DNA from: Bog-756 sp963839925
GTDB lineage: Bacteria; Actinomycetota; Acidimicrobiia; Acidimicrobiales; RAAP-2
Direction: 5' to 3'
Assembly (NCBI GenBank): GCA_963839925.1
Contig: CAWIWV010000001.1
Span: 2,232,001-2,296,000, forward strand
Length of the DNA: 64,000 bases
Part shown: positions 1 to 8,536 of the stretch, piece after piece
Layout of the letters: each line of letters opens with the position of its first letter
Numbering within the stretch: position 1 is the stretch's first letter
Notes under the pieces: model-generated
Databases searched by the model: none
What the model saw: only the letters and a program-made list of their open reading frames with translations
What the model was told of the DNA's origin: nothing
Program-made: the position numbers and the translations under genes

Positions 1-963
1 CGGGTCATCGGCGGGGCAGCCGACACGATTCCCGTTCTGATCAAGACCGGAATGAGCGCGGCCGGTGTACATGCATTCGAGAAGGGCGTCGAAGGCCGGA
101 TTGTTGGGTTGGGCGTCCAGGCCGGAACCATAGGGCTCGTTGAACGGGTCGTACCCGACCACCCACGGGTTGCCGCGGAGTTGGGAGGCGACCTTCGCCC
201 AGACCGAGTCGAACTCGCCCTGAAGGTTCCCGACGACGTCGTTGTCCCAGAAGTGATCGTAGGCCTGCGCCACTCCGGGGCCCTTGTAGTTCACGCTCCA
301 GTTGGGAACATGCAAGACAGGCTCGGGCGCGATGCCGTTGGTGCACACCGCCCAGTTGGGCGCCCCTTCTCCCCCGAAGGCCTCGTTGTACACGTCTTGG
401 TGCATGTCGACGAGTGAGGAGATTCCGTACTTGGCGAGCAAGGCCACCGTCGCCTTCAGCCGAGACACATAGGCGTCGAAGACCTTTGCGTCGAACTGTC
501 CCGTCGTCGTCGGGTGAGGAGCACCAGGCGTACAGACGGCAGGATCGTTGATCGGGTCGGTCCCCGGCTCCAGGCCCTTCCAGACGATCCCGAGCCGGAC
601 GACGGTGAACCCCAACTGGGCCATGCGCTGCGCCTCCGGGGGCGTGAGTATGTTTCGTCCGGTGCCGTTCACCTCGACCTCGTAAGGCGGGATCTTGTAA
701 ACCAGGTCGACACCGTGGAGCAGGACGGTGCGGCCGCGCTGGTCCACCAGCCATGGTCCTCCCGGAGCCCGCAACGGACCAACCGGACCGTCAGCTGCGC
801 TCTCCGCCGAGGGTGACGATCCCGGAGTGGCCGTCGACGTGGAGGAGGAGGACGAACTGCAACTGCTCAACGCCAGACCCAGCGCGAGCACCGCGCCGCA
901 CGAGAGCCATCTGCTCACTCTCGTGGACGGCAGGGACCGGCGGCCGCCTACTCGCAGCAACAC
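1..963 (-). CDS. GH5 glycosidase, endoglycosylceramidase-like lipoprotein (3' end off window)
   Basis: Secreted or membrane-anchored glycoside hydrolase, partial: the gene runs off the left edge, so its C-terminus and catalytic nucleophile are not visible. A GTG start directly abuts the stop codon of the upstream substrate-binding gene. The N-terminus is a basic, hydrophobic signal ending in an LSSC lipobox followed by a Ser/Thr linker. The mature part has HGVDLVYKIPPY, typical of GH5 endoglycosylceramidase-like enzymes at the first barrel strand, then a VVRLGIVWKGLEPG segment, DMHQDVYNE and FNEPYG, the NEP acid/base motif of GH5. Likely substrate is a glycoconjugate or glycolipid, but that is inferred from subfamily resemblance. 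Its location in one operon with an ABC binding lipoprotein suggests extracellular substrate processing. Confidence 0.8.
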   Translation of the reverse strand, partial: MLLRVGGRRSLPSTRVSRWLSCGAVLALGLALSSCSSSSSSTSTATPGSSPSAESAADGPVGPLRAPGGPWLVDQRGRTVLLHGVDLVYKIPPYEVEVNGTGRNILTPPEAQRMAQLGFTVVRLGIVWKGLEPGTDPINDPAVCTPGAPHPTTTGQFDAKVFDAYVSRLKATVALLAKYGISSLVDMHQDVYNEAFGGEGAPNWAVCTNGIAPEPVLHVPNWSVNYKGPGVAQAYDHFWDNDVVGNLQGEFDSVWAKVASQLRGNPWVVGYDPFNEPYGSGLDAQPNNPAFDALLECMYTGRAHSGLDQNGNRVGCPADDP

Positions 964-2337
964 CTAACCCTTCGCGTAGAAGAACGGCTGGTCACATCGG
1001 TACCCGTGGGTCGGGCCGTTCACCGGTGGGTCGTCCAGACGCTGATACTTCCCGTCTTTGATGGTCGCGATGATGTAACAGTTGGTCGGCACCTTGTCGG
1101 CGGGATTTGCCGGGCCGGTGAGATAGCCGCCGGAGAACGAGGTGATGTGCCGGAGTGCCTCGAGCTCCGAGCCTCTGGTCGGATTACGACCGGCTGCCTT
1201 CAGTGCCTGCGCGAACAGCTGGGCCGACAGCCAGCCGTACAAGGTGTAGAGGTCCGCGTGGAATCCGGGGGACGCCTGCTGCACCCAGTGGAGAAAGGTG
1301 CTGACCGCCGGAATGCCTGGCGAATCCTCCCCGAGGTAGAGGGCTGCGTTCTGTTCCATGAAGGCGCCGTCGATGGCGGCCGGGCCACCTGAGGCCGGCA
1401 CGAGCTTCTCGCTGTAGGTGGAGCCACCGAGCACCAGCACCGGGTGGAAGTCCTGCTGGTTGAGAGCCTGGACGACCGCGGCCGCATAGTTCTCGGGCAT
1501 CTGCTCGAGGAAGAGGATCTTGACCCCGGCGTTCTTCATCTCGACGACGTACTGGTTGAAGTCGGTCGTGGAGATGTCGAAGCTCGGGTCGAAGACCACC
1601 CGGTACCCGAGATGCTCCATGGCCGCCTTTTCGGCGACCCACTTGTCGTTCGCCGACGGCTCGTCCACGATCAACGCCCCCGCAGCGTCAATGGTGTTGG
1701 GAAACTTCTTCTTGAAGAAGGCGAGCGGCCCGAGGATCCAGCCGTTGGGCGTCGGTGCCGGACTGAACGAGTTGGGGTAGGCGGCGGTCGTGGGATCGAG
1801 GGTCACCGTCACGTTGGGGACCTGAGGGTTGGCCGCGAGAACCGCTCCGCCGAAGCTGTCGAACAGCGAGAAGCTGCCGACCATGGCGAAGTCCCTTCCG
1901 ATGTCCTGTTGGGTCTCCTGCCTGTTGGGCGCTCCGGAGTACCCGTCGTCGCTACTGTCCACGATGATCCGGCGACCGTTGACGCCTCCGGCGGAGTTCA
2001 CGTAGTCGGCGTAGGCCTCGGTGCCGACGGCTGCCCCCTTGAAGATCCCGTCCAACAGGGTCGAGACGTTGCCGATCGACACGGTTGTGGCGGTGATTCC
2101 GGTGCGGTCGCTGAACGCCGCCTTCGGAATGGTCGACTTCGTCGAGTTCGTCGTGTTGCCAGGCGGGTTCGCATTGCTCGTCGTCGACGAGCAGGCGGCG
2201 AGCGTCGACACCAGGACCACCGAGGTGAGAGCGACCACGACGCTCCGTCCTCTTCGGAACCGGACTGTCGTCGGACGTTCCGTTCGCTCCGCAGACGGAA
2301 CAACAGGCGCCGTTGTGTTCACCTTGCTCGATCGCAT
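964..2337 (-). CDS. ABC transporter substrate-binding lipoprotein (branched-chain amino acid/amide type)
   Basis: Periplasmic-binding-protein type I (Peripla_BP_6, LivJ-like) lipoprotein of 457 residues. The N-terminus has a basic stretch, a hydrophobic core and the lipobox LAAC, followed by a Ser/Thr/Asn-rich linker. The ligand-binding fold begins near residue 80 with ITATTVSIGNVSTLL and continues through NGRRIIVDSSDDGYSGAPN. A strong Shine-Dalgarno (GGGGAGGAA) precedes the ATG. The family binds branched-chain amino acids, amides, urea or short organic acids; the ligand cannot be read from sequence. No permease or ATPase genes are present nearby, so it is an orphan binding protein co-transcribed with the downstream GH5 gene, which begins at the base after its stop codon. 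Confidence 0.88.
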   Translation of the reverse strand: MRSSKVNTTAPVVPSAERTERPTTVRFRRGRSVVVALTSVVLVSTLAACSSTTSNANPPGNTTNSTKSTIPKAAFSDRTGITATTVSIGNVSTLLDGIFKGAAVGTEAYADYVNSAGGVNGRRIIVDSSDDGYSGAPNRQETQQDIGRDFAMVGSFSLFDSFGGAVLAANPQVPNVTVTLDPTTAAYPNSFSPAPTPNGWILGPLAFFKKKFPNTIDAAGALIVDEPSANDKWVAEKAAMEHLGYRVVFDPSFDISTTDFNQYVVEMKNAGVKILFLEQMPENYAAAVVQALNQQDFHPVLVLGGSTYSEKLVPASGGPAAIDGAFMEQNAALYLGEDSPGIPAVSTFLHWVQQASPGFHADLYTLYGWLSAQLFAQALKAAGRNPTRGSELEALRHITSFSGGYLTGPANPADKVPTNCYIIATIKDGKYQRLDDPPVNGPTHGYRCDQPFFYAKG

Positions 2338-2479
2338 CGGTGATTCCTCCCCCTGTCTGGCGAGTCACCGACGGATGTTCGATCCGCTCCCTCCGGCGAC
2401 CCGATGATTAGGACTCTAGAGAGTGCTGGACGTCGATGCTCGGCACCTCGGCCCGTTGTCAGCGCAAGGAGCAAGGGCA

Positions 2480-3205
2480 TCAACTCGCAGACCCTTTCCT
2501 TCCCAGTCGCTCGTCTCTCTTGTGCATCGCCGAGATCGACGGCCGTTGCATCCGAGCGAACTCACCGACCGCCTCGACGCAGACCACGCCGTTCTGGATG
2601 AGGTGACCGCGGCTGTGTGTGCGGCGAGCATCTTGGGAGACGACCCAAGCCTCGAACAACGACTCCTGCCCGACGAGCGTGGGCTTGCGGTACTTGATCG
2701 ACAGGTTGACCGTCGGACCTGCTCCGTTGGCGAGGATGTTGGCCGCGGTCAGCACGATGTCGAACGCACCCGCGATGACGGCTCCGTGTACGCAGCCCGG
2801 GGCGCCTTCGTAGGGGGCGCCGAACTCGGCCCGGCCGATGGCCTTGGGCGGATCGAACTCGATCACGATCGGTTGCGCGAGCGGATTGCACGAACCGATG
2901 ACCACGTCGAAGGGCATCGCCGCTGCCATGCCCTCGGGACCGTCGGGTCCCGCCCCTTGCTCTGCGAACCGGGTGATCGGCTCGGGACCCGCCTCGGGAA
3001 CGAACTGCTCGAGCTCGTCGGCGAGCGATCTGGCACGGCGGGCCACATCGGCCAGCAGGTCGGAGGACGCCAGAGAGGTGACGGTCCCGGCGGTGAGGCG
3101 TCGGACAGCGTCTGCCAACTCCTCCCTCCCGTCGCTCGCCCACGGCTTCGAGGTCGGCACAGAACTCGGCCCCGAGTCGCCGACCTCGGGTTCATCCGTT
3201 GCCAT
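2480..3205 (-). CDS. PaaI-like hotdog-fold thioesterase
   Basis: About 241 residues. The C-terminal half (FGAPYEGAPGCVHGAVIAGAFD, then LSIKYRKPTLVGQE) matches the hotdog thioesterase superfamily of PaaI type, in which an xxGxVHGG-like element forms the active-site helix; such enzymes hydrolyse acyl-CoA thioesters. An N-terminal region rich in Ala/Arg helices (residues about 20-75) precedes it. I place the start at the ATG at 3205 because a GGAG lies six bases upstream; it overlaps the end of the preceding oxidoreductase gene by 14 bases, indicating translational coupling. It is the last gene of a minus-strand catabolic-looking operon running from 7048. Confidence 0.75.
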   Translation of the reverse strand: MATDEPEVGDSGPSSVPTSKPWASDGREELADAVRRLTAGTVTSLASSDLLADVARRARSLADELEQFVPEAGPEPITRFAEQGAGPDGPEGMAAAMPFDVVIGSCNPLAQPIVIEFDPPKAIGRAEFGAPYEGAPGCVHGAVIAGAFDIVLTAANILANGAGPTVNLSIKYRKPTLVGQESLFEAWVVSQDARRTHSRGHLIQNGVVCVEAVGEFARMQRPSISAMHKRDERLGRKGSAS

Positions 3206-4054
3206 CGTCATCTCCGAAACGTTCGAGAAAGCCTGCATGGGCGTCGAGCACCTGCAACATCGCTCCGGCATCTCCGGAGGGAACTCGCAGGACCACCTCT
3301 TCAATACCCAAATCCTGGTAGTGGGTCAGCTTTTCTTCGGAGAGCACCGTTCCGAAGGGAACCACTCGCACCTCCTCCGGGTCGCGACCGTGCTCCTCGA
3401 CGGCCTGGCGGAGCCTGGGCAGGGCATCGACCAGGCCCGACCCTCCGATGGGCATCCAGCCATCTGCGTACTCGGCGACAGCGTCGAACACCGACCGGTT
3501 CGGACCACCGCCGACCAAGGTGGTGATCCCCGGTTGCTGCACCGGCTTGGGCCAGCTCCAGCACGGATCGAGGGAGACGAACTCGCCGTGGAACTCGCCC
3601 TGGTCCTCCGACCAGAGCGACTGCATGCAGAGCATGTGCTCGCGGGCGACCGCCCGCCGTGACTCGAAGGCCACCCCGTGGTCGGCTGCCTCCTCGCGAT
3701 TCCACCCGAAGCCGATGCCGAGCACCACCCTGCCGTCACTCAGGTGGTCGAGCGTGGCGAGCTGCTTGGCCAGCACGATCGGATCGTGCTGGGCGACAAG
3801 GAGGACGCCGGTCCCAAGGAGGATCTTTTCGGTGACCGAAGCCGCTGCGGCGAGCGCAACCATCGGATCGAGGCTGCGCCGGTAGTCGTCGATCGCCACT
3901 CCTTCGACCAGCGCGGGGGCTGGTCGGCCCGTACCGGCAGATGGGTGTGCTCGGGGAGGTAGAGCGAGTGAAAACCGCGATCCTCGGCCTCCCTCGCGAG
4001 CTCGGATGGCGCCATCGCAAGGTCGGTGAGGAATGCGGTGATGCCGAGGCGCAC
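3192..4054 (-). CDS. F420-dependent LLM-class oxidoreductase (TIGR03619-like), interrupted by a frameshift
   Basis: Luciferase-like flavin/F420-dependent oxidoreductase, about 287 residues when repaired. The N-terminal part begins at GTG 4054 (GAGG five bases upstream) and reads MRLGITAFLTD...LYLPEHTHLPVRADQPP. From there the homologous sequence (ALVEG-VAIDDYRRSLDPMVALAAAAS) continues in another frame to 3192. The break falls at a run of five G at 3915-3919 (plus strand); adding one G restores one continuous frame. The second half keeps LLM family motifs such as VLGIGFGWNREE and WSEDQGEFHGEF. A homopolymer sequencing error is the simplest explanation; true inactivation is possible. It sits four to seven bases after the enoyl-CoA hydratase stop and overlaps the next gene. 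Confidence 0.75.
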
Positions 4055-4060
4055 GAGACC

Positions 4061-4826
4061 TCAGCGATCCAGACCGGCCGAGAGCTGGCTCCCCGGATTG
4101 TGCTCGGGGTCCGCGAAGAGCGCGGCGAACGCGGATTCCTCACGAGCCCTGGCGGCACCGATCTCTCCGGCGCGCGGCGCCATCATCAACCGTTTGATCT
4201 TCGCGGGTCACGTGCGCGGGGAACGAAGCAATCCGCTTGGCCAGCTCCATGGTCTCGGCAAGCACCGTCCCCTCCGGACACACACGGAGCGCGAGTCCGG
4301 CAGCGACCGCCTCGCGGGCGTCGATCCACTCCGACGCCAAGAGCAGTGCTGCAGCACGCTGCCAACCCATCCGTTCGGGGAGCAGCCAGCTGCTCGCCGC
4401 CTCGGGGGGCACCCCGAGCTCTGCGAAGGGGACTTTGAGGCGGGCGCTCTCGTCGAGCAACACCAGGTCCACGTGCGCGAGCAGGGTGCACCCGAGTCCG
4501 ACGCCCACCCCGTGCACTGCCGCCAGCAAGGGCTTGTCGAAGCCGACGACGACCTCCATCAGTCTTCGGAAGCCCGAGCCCGCCTCGGGCCCACCCTTCC
4601 CCGCCGCCAGGTCCGCCATCTCCCGGAGGTCCTGACCCGCGGTGAACGCCTTGCCCCGACCGGTGAGCACTACCGAGCGGATCCCGTCGTCGACCAACGC
4701 GTCGGAGAGCGCAGAGGACACCGCCTCGTACATCGCCGCGTCGAACGCGTTTCGGACGTCGGGCCGATCGAACGCGATCAGGCGGACCCCGTCACCGTCC
4801 TCGACCTCGATCCGGTGTTCGGTCAC
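4061..4826 (-). CDS. enoyl-CoA hydratase/isomerase family protein, C-terminus in a shifted frame
   Basis: Crotonase-fold protein. The N-terminal 200 residues have the family features: DGVRLIAFDRPDVRNAFD, the oxyanion-hole segment around GRGKAFTAGQDL, and AAVHGVGVGLGCTLLAHVDL. In the raw frame the protein ends at 4140 with an Arg-rich tail that does not fit the family. The expected crotonase tail (EIKRLMMAPRAGEIGAAR, ending near SAGLDR) is in another frame and ends at TGA 4061-4063. The switch is at a TT at about 4199-4201 on the plus strand; removing one base restores the full 254-residue protein. It likely hydrates or isomerises an acyl-CoA in the same degradative pathway as its neighbours. 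Confidence 0.78.
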
Positions 4827-4864
4827 CGACTCACCGGCCGATCACAGGCCGATCACAGGCCAGC

Positions 4865-5653
4865 TCACGGGCGGACCACTTGGCCGCCGTCGACGTTGAA
4901 GACGTGGCCGGTGATCCAAGAAGCCTCGTCCGAGAGGAGGAACAGGCACATCCCCACCAGGTCCGAGGGCTGACCCTGCCGTTTGAGCGCCAAGGAGGCG
5001 AGGATCGGTTGCATGAAGGCATCGGGGACCACAGTCCGCGACGCCTCGGTGTCGATCGGGCCGGGTGCGATGGCGTTGATCCGAATCCCCTCACCCCCGA
5101 GCTCGTGTGCCAGCTGGTGGGTCAAGGAGTTGAGCCCGGCCTTCGCCAATCCGTAGAAGTTGGCGTACAGGTAGGCGGCGGTCGATGACTGGTTGACGAT
5201 CGCGCCCCCTCCCCGAGCTTTGATCGCCGGGTAGCAGGCACGGGTGCAGTTCAGCGCGCCGAGGAGATTGACGGACAGAAATCGGTTGAGGTACTCCCAG
5301 TCCACGGTGAGCAGCAAGTCGAGCTTCATCCCACCGAAGATGGCTGCGTTGTTGACCAGGAAGTCGATCCCACCGAAACGATCGACGGCCTGTTCCGCCA
5401 TGGCTGTACCGGATGCGGGATCGGCGACATCTACCCGCACGGCCTCCGCCGCGCCGCCACCAGCGCGGATCGCTTCGGCGACCGCGACGGCGTTCGCCTC
5501 CTCGATGTCAGCGACCACCACCGACGCGCCGGCATCAGCAAGTGCCTCGGCATAGGCGCGCCCGATCCCACCACCGGAGCCGGTGACGATCGCGACCTTG
5601 CCCGTGAAATCGAACGTGACGGTCGGCTGCGGTGGGCCTGCGGGGTCGCTCAC
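4865..5653 (-). CDS. short-chain dehydrogenase/reductase
   Basis: Classical SDR of 262 residues using NAD(P). The nucleotide-binding TGSGGGIG is at residues 25-32, the acidic residue after beta-2 (VVVADIEEA) suggests NAD preference, NNAA follows, then the catalytic Ser region (NQSS) and the YGLAK (YxxxK) motif. The C-terminal INAIAPGPIDTEA and GHVFNVDGGQ segments are typical. The GTG start overlaps the stop of the upstream CMD-family gene by four bases (GTGA). Substrate is unknown; context with an enoyl-CoA hydratase suggests a hydroxyacyl or ring alcohol. Confidence 0.88.
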   Translation of the reverse strand: MSDPAGPPQPTVTFDFTGKVAIVTGSGGGIGRAYAEALADAGASVVVADIEEANAVAVAEAIRAGGGAAEAVRVDVADPASGTAMAEQAVDRFGGIDFLVNNAAIFGGMKLDLLLTVDWEYLNRFLSVNLLGALNCTRACYPAIKARGGGAIVNQSSTAAYLYANFYGLAKAGLNSLTHQLAHELGGEGIRINAIAPGPIDTEASRTVVPDAFMQPILASLALKRQGQPSDLVGMCLFLLSDEASWITGHVFNVDGGQVVRP

Positions 5654-6093
5654 TTGCTCTCCCCTCGGTTCCCTTTCTTGCGTTTCGCGATGACCTGTTC
5701 CGCTGTTGAGTTCATCTCGGTCGAGAGCGGCCAGCCGATGTAGTGGGTGAGGTGGAGCACGATCTCACGAACCTGCTCCTCGGTCATCTCGCCACGTTCC
5801 AGTGCGGACCGGAACTGGATCTCCAACAGCTTGGGCTGGCCCAAGGCGGCCAGCGCCCCGATGGTGAGCAACCGACGATCCCGGATCTCGAGCTCCGGCC
5901 TGGTCCAGATCTCCCCGAAGAGATGGTCGACGGTGACGTCTACGTACGGGCCCTCGATCTCATCGGGGTCGACCGAGAATCCATAGACCTCGACCATTTT
6001 TGCGATGCCGCGCGCCCGTGCCGACTGTGGGTCGCGCTCGGCACTCTTCTTCCCTGCAGATCGATCCGGCTCTTGTGGCTCTTCTTCGCTCAC
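5650..6093 (-). CDS. carboxymuconolactone decarboxylase family protein
   Basis: A 147-residue CMD/AhpD-fold protein. The segment DHLFGEIWTRPELEIRDRRLLTIGALAALGQ followed by an amphipathic helix with EQVREIVLHLTHYIGWP is characteristic of gamma-carboxymuconolactone decarboxylases; as in that enzyme branch it lacks the CxxC of AhpD. I choose GTG 6093 as start because GGAAGG lies about eight bases upstream and it begins just after the preceding gene's stop; an open frame further upstream lacks family similarity. The N-terminal 30 residues are charged and probably disordered. It is likely a ring-cleavage or lactone-processing accessory of the same operon. Confidence 0.8.
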   Translation of the reverse strand: MSEEEPQEPDRSAGKKSAERDPQSARARGIAKMVEVYGFSVDPDEIEGPYVDVTVDHLFGEIWTRPELEIRDRRLLTIGALAALGQPKLLEIQFRSALERGEMTEEQVREIVLHLTHYIGWPLSTEMNSTAEQVIAKRKKGNRGESK

Positions 6094-6097
6094 TTGG

Positions 6098-7048
6098 TCA
6101 CCTTCCTTCGTCGGTTCTGGCCGTCGCACCGGCAACGCCCGCACCGTCTGCCGGACCCACGACACGTAGCCCGAACACGTCGTCACATCGATCCTCCGCC
6201 ATGATCGCCAGGGGAAGCTCGACGTCGAGCGACTCGGCGAGCTCCAACGCTGCTCGTATGTCCTTGTGGGCCAGAGATGCTCCTGCACGCATGGCATCGA
6301 CGAGCCCCTTGTCGTCGCTGTCGGCGAAGGGTGCCGCGGTCGTTCGGAACATCAGCCGGGACGCACCCCCGATGTGCACATCGCTCGCTCGCACCACCTC
6401 GGCCAGCTTCGGGAGGGAGATCCCGGCGGCCTCGGCGAGTAGCTGACTTTCGTAGGCGGCAAGCCACGAACCGTAGGTGATCAGGTTCCTGGCCAACTTC
6501 GCGGCGAGGCCTGCGCCGAATGGACCCATGGTGACCGACAGCGAACTGATCGCACCGAAGAACGGCTCGAGCCGCTCGATCACTTCCGGATCCCCTCCCA
6601 CCATGCAGACCATGTCGCCGCTGGCGGCAGCCGCCGGACCGCCGGTCACCCCACAATCGAGCGCGACCACCCCCCGGGCCTCGGCCTCGGCACCGACCTC
6701 ACGAACGCAAGACGCAGAGATGGTGCTCATGACGAGAAAGGTGGTGCCCTTCGCCGCCGCGGCCATAGCGCCGTCGGGACCCATCAGGACGTCGCGCACC
6801 TGGTCGTCGTTCACCACCGCCACCACCACGATGGCAGAACGAGCAGCCAGGTCAGCCGGGGAGGTCGCCACCGACGCCTTCTCCTCGTACCGTCCGGTTG
6901 CCTCGTCTCGCACGTCGCAGACGACCAAGGGGAAGCCCTCACGCAACAGGGACGTCGCCACACCGTCGCCGATGGCCCCGAGACCGATGACCCCGACGGT
7001 CGGTCGATCGCCTGTTTCTGCCCCGGGTGAGGGCTGGTTGTTCGGCAC
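6098..7048 (-). CDS. NAD-binding 3-hydroxyisobutyrate dehydrogenase-family protein
   Basis: Beta-hydroxyacid dehydrogenase of 316 residues. The Rossmann motif VIGLGAIGDG is near residue 20, followed by the glycine-rich substrate segment DCGVTGGPAAAASGDM and a conserved helix with GAGLAAKLARNL containing the catalytic Lys. These proteins oxidise 3-hydroxy acids such as 3-hydroxyisobutyrate or reduce semialdehydes with NAD(P). It is the first gene of the minus-strand operon reaching 2480 and is divergent from the cyp51 operon, with the 20-bp palindrome at 7119-7138 in the shared intergenic region. Confidence 0.85.
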   Translation of the reverse strand: MPNNQPSPGAETGDRPTVGVIGLGAIGDGVATSLLREGFPLVVCDVRDEATGRYEEKASVATSPADLAARSAIVVVAVVNDDQVRDVLMGPDGAMAAAAKGTTFLVMSTISASCVREVGAEAEARGVVALDCGVTGGPAAAASGDMVCMVGGDPEVIERLEPFFGAISSLSVTMGPFGAGLAAKLARNLITYGSWLAAYESQLLAEAAGISLPKLAEVVRASDVHIGGASRLMFRTTAAPFADSDDKGLVDAMRAGASLAHKDIRAALELAESLDVELPLAIMAEDRCDDVFGLRVVGPADGAGVAGATARTDEGR

Positions 7049-7118
7049 TCAGGTCCCCCCCCTGGTGGTCGGCGTGGCACCGGCGTGACACGCCTGGACT
7101 CCCTGTACTTGGACAGCT

Positions 7119-7138
7119 GTCTGGACTATAGTCCAGAC
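7119..7138. promoter_or_regulatory. perfect 20-bp palindrome, probable TetR operator overlapping a promoter
   Basis: The sequence GTCTGGACTATAGTCCAGAC is its own reverse complement. A second short palindrome (GACAGCTGTC) lies just to its left at 7112-7121. The centre contains TATAGT, a good -10 element, about ten bases before the ATG at 7142, so the message may be leaderless and a bound repressor would block it directly. A TetR-family gene is the second gene of the operon, so autoregulation is likely. It could also control the divergent operon starting at 7048. Confidence 0.7.
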
Positions 7139-7141
7139 TCA

Positions 7142-7885
7142 ATGGAGGAGATCAACCCCCCGCCAATCTCCGGCTCTGATTCCGACTCGAGTGAACTCGG
7201 GATGGCCGACTACTCGGGCGAATTCCGTGCCGACTTCCGCTACGAGGACCTCTCACGGGAGGCGCTCGTCCGCCTTGTGCGTGAGTACGCCCAAGCAGTC
7301 CACATCCTCGACCGGTCGATGTGTGCCGCCATCGGCATGAGCCACGGCATGGCGGAGATGGAACGGCTGGCCATAGAGGAGTGGCGTGGGGCGAGCCCGG
7401 TCTACGGGGAGCGGCTCCGTCGGATCATGGGGATAGAGGGCGACGATGTCGAGGCGATCTTCAAGGTGCTCCAACTCGACCCCGGGTTCCCCCACCACTA
7501 TCTGGACGTCCACTACGAAGTGGTCGACGAGAAACACGGCTACTTCGAGTTGCACTACTGCGGCGCGCTGATGGACGCCGAACCGTGGGGCGACAAGATG
7601 GTGACCGGCATGTGCCACCACATCGAGGACGGAACGTTCGACGTGACCGCACAAGCCATCAACCCCAAGGCGCACGTCCGGCACGTGCATCGTCCTCCAC
7701 GGGTGCCCTCGGACCGCTCGCCCCACTGCCGGTGGGAAGTGGTCATCGACGACGACAACGAGACGCTCCCCGAGGCGGACATCACCGCGGTCACCAAGAT
7801 CACGACGGCGGCCACCTTCCAGTTCCCACCGATGCGGGACGGGACACCCCATGTGCCGGCAACGTTCGATGTCGCGTCCGACTAG
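7142..7885 (+). CDS. conserved hypothetical protein, DUF6125-like, first gene of the cyp51 operon
   Basis: A 247-residue soluble protein. I choose ATG 7142, immediately after the operator palindrome. It has an acidic disordered N-terminus (to about residue 25), a helical region (YEDLSREALVRLVREYAQAVHILD) and a later segment with the Cys/His-rich motifs ELHYCGALMDAEPW and MCHHIEDGTFD, then a PPR...CRWEV stretch. The architecture resembles the DUF6125/ATC-hydrolase-like group as I remember it; that link is tentative. The pattern of conserved Cys and His could bind metal or form an active site. It heads an operon of TetR, P450s, SDR and ferredoxin, so a role in the same sterol or lipid modification pathway is inferred. 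Confidence 0.55.
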   Translation: MEEINPPPISGSDSDSSELGMADYSGEFRADFRYEDLSREALVRLVREYAQAVHILDRSMCAAIGMSHGMAEMERLAIEEWRGASPVYGERLRRIMGIEGDDVEAIFKVLQLDPGFPHHYLDVHYEVVDEKHGYFELHYCGALMDAEPWGDKMVTGMCHHIEDGTFDVTAQAINPKAHVRHVHRPPRVPSDRSPHCRWEVVIDDDNETLPEADITAVTKITTAATFQFPPMRDGTPHVPATFDVASD

Positions 7886-7897
7886 GAGGTCGGCGAG

Positions 7898-8536
7898 GTG
7901 AGCGCGAACGTCGCGGTGTTCCCCGATGGGATCCGCGGAACCGAGGCCACCCGGCGACGACTCTCCCCCCGTCAGGCAGAAGCCGTCGCGCAACTGGTCC
8001 AGGCTGCTGTCGACGAGGTCGAAGAGGTCGGCTACGAGGGACTGACCGTGCGCAATGTCGCCCGGCGCGCGGGCCTAGCTCCCGCAACCGCGTACACCTA
8101 TTTCAGCTCGAAGGACCACCTGTTGGCCGAGGTGCTTTGGCGGGGCATGGAGTCTCTGCCGGCCGTGGATACCGATCCGAGGCGCTCGATTCACGACCGG
8201 GTCAGCGAAGCGGTTCGGGCGATGGTCCTGTTGGCCACCGAAAGCGTGGCCTTGGTCGACGCTTCCACGCAGGCTCTGGTGAGCAGCAATCCGGATGTGA
8301 AGCATCTGCGCGACCGGATCGGCCGTCAGATTCGCACGAGGCTCACCGCGGCAGTCGGGCCCGACGTGGATCCGATGGTGGTCCGGGTTCTCGAGACCTC
8401 CTTTGCCGGAGCACTGATTACCGCCGGCACCGGCCACATGTCCTCGATGGACATCCCCGAGTTCATCGCCGATGCAGCGGAACTGATGATCGGGTCGCAG
8501 ATCGCACTCCGGGTCGCGACGAGTCGGGGATCCTGA
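7898..8536 (+). CDS. TetR-family transcriptional repressor
   Basis: A 212-residue TetR regulator. The N-terminal helix-turn-helix is clear: EEVGYEGLTVRNVARRAGLAPATAYTYFSSKDHLLAEVL, with the hallmark YTYFSSKDHLL. The remainder is a helical ligand domain. The GTG start is preceded by GGAGG. Its stop overlaps the next P450 start by one base (TGATG). It occupies the place of Rv0767c beside cyp123 in mycobacteria and probably binds the palindrome at 7119-7138; the inducer is unknown but could be a sterol or fatty acid substrate of the operon enzymes. Confidence 0.88.
   Translation: MSANVAVFPDGIRGTEATRRRLSPRQAEAVAQLVQAAVDEVEEVGYEGLTVRNVARRAGLAPATAYTYFSSKDHLLAEVLWRGMESLPAVDTDPRRSIHDRVSEAVRAMVLLATESVALVDASTQALVSSNPDVKHLRDRIGRQIRTRLTAAVGPDVDPMVVRVLETSFAGALITAGTGHMSSMDIPEFIADAAELMIGSQIALRVATSRGS

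Noticed and set aside
3192..4201. programmed ribosomal frameshifting in the LLM and crotonase genes
   Set aside because: No slippery heptamer or downstream structure is evident and the shifts are in opposite sense; single-base sequencing errors or mutations are simpler.
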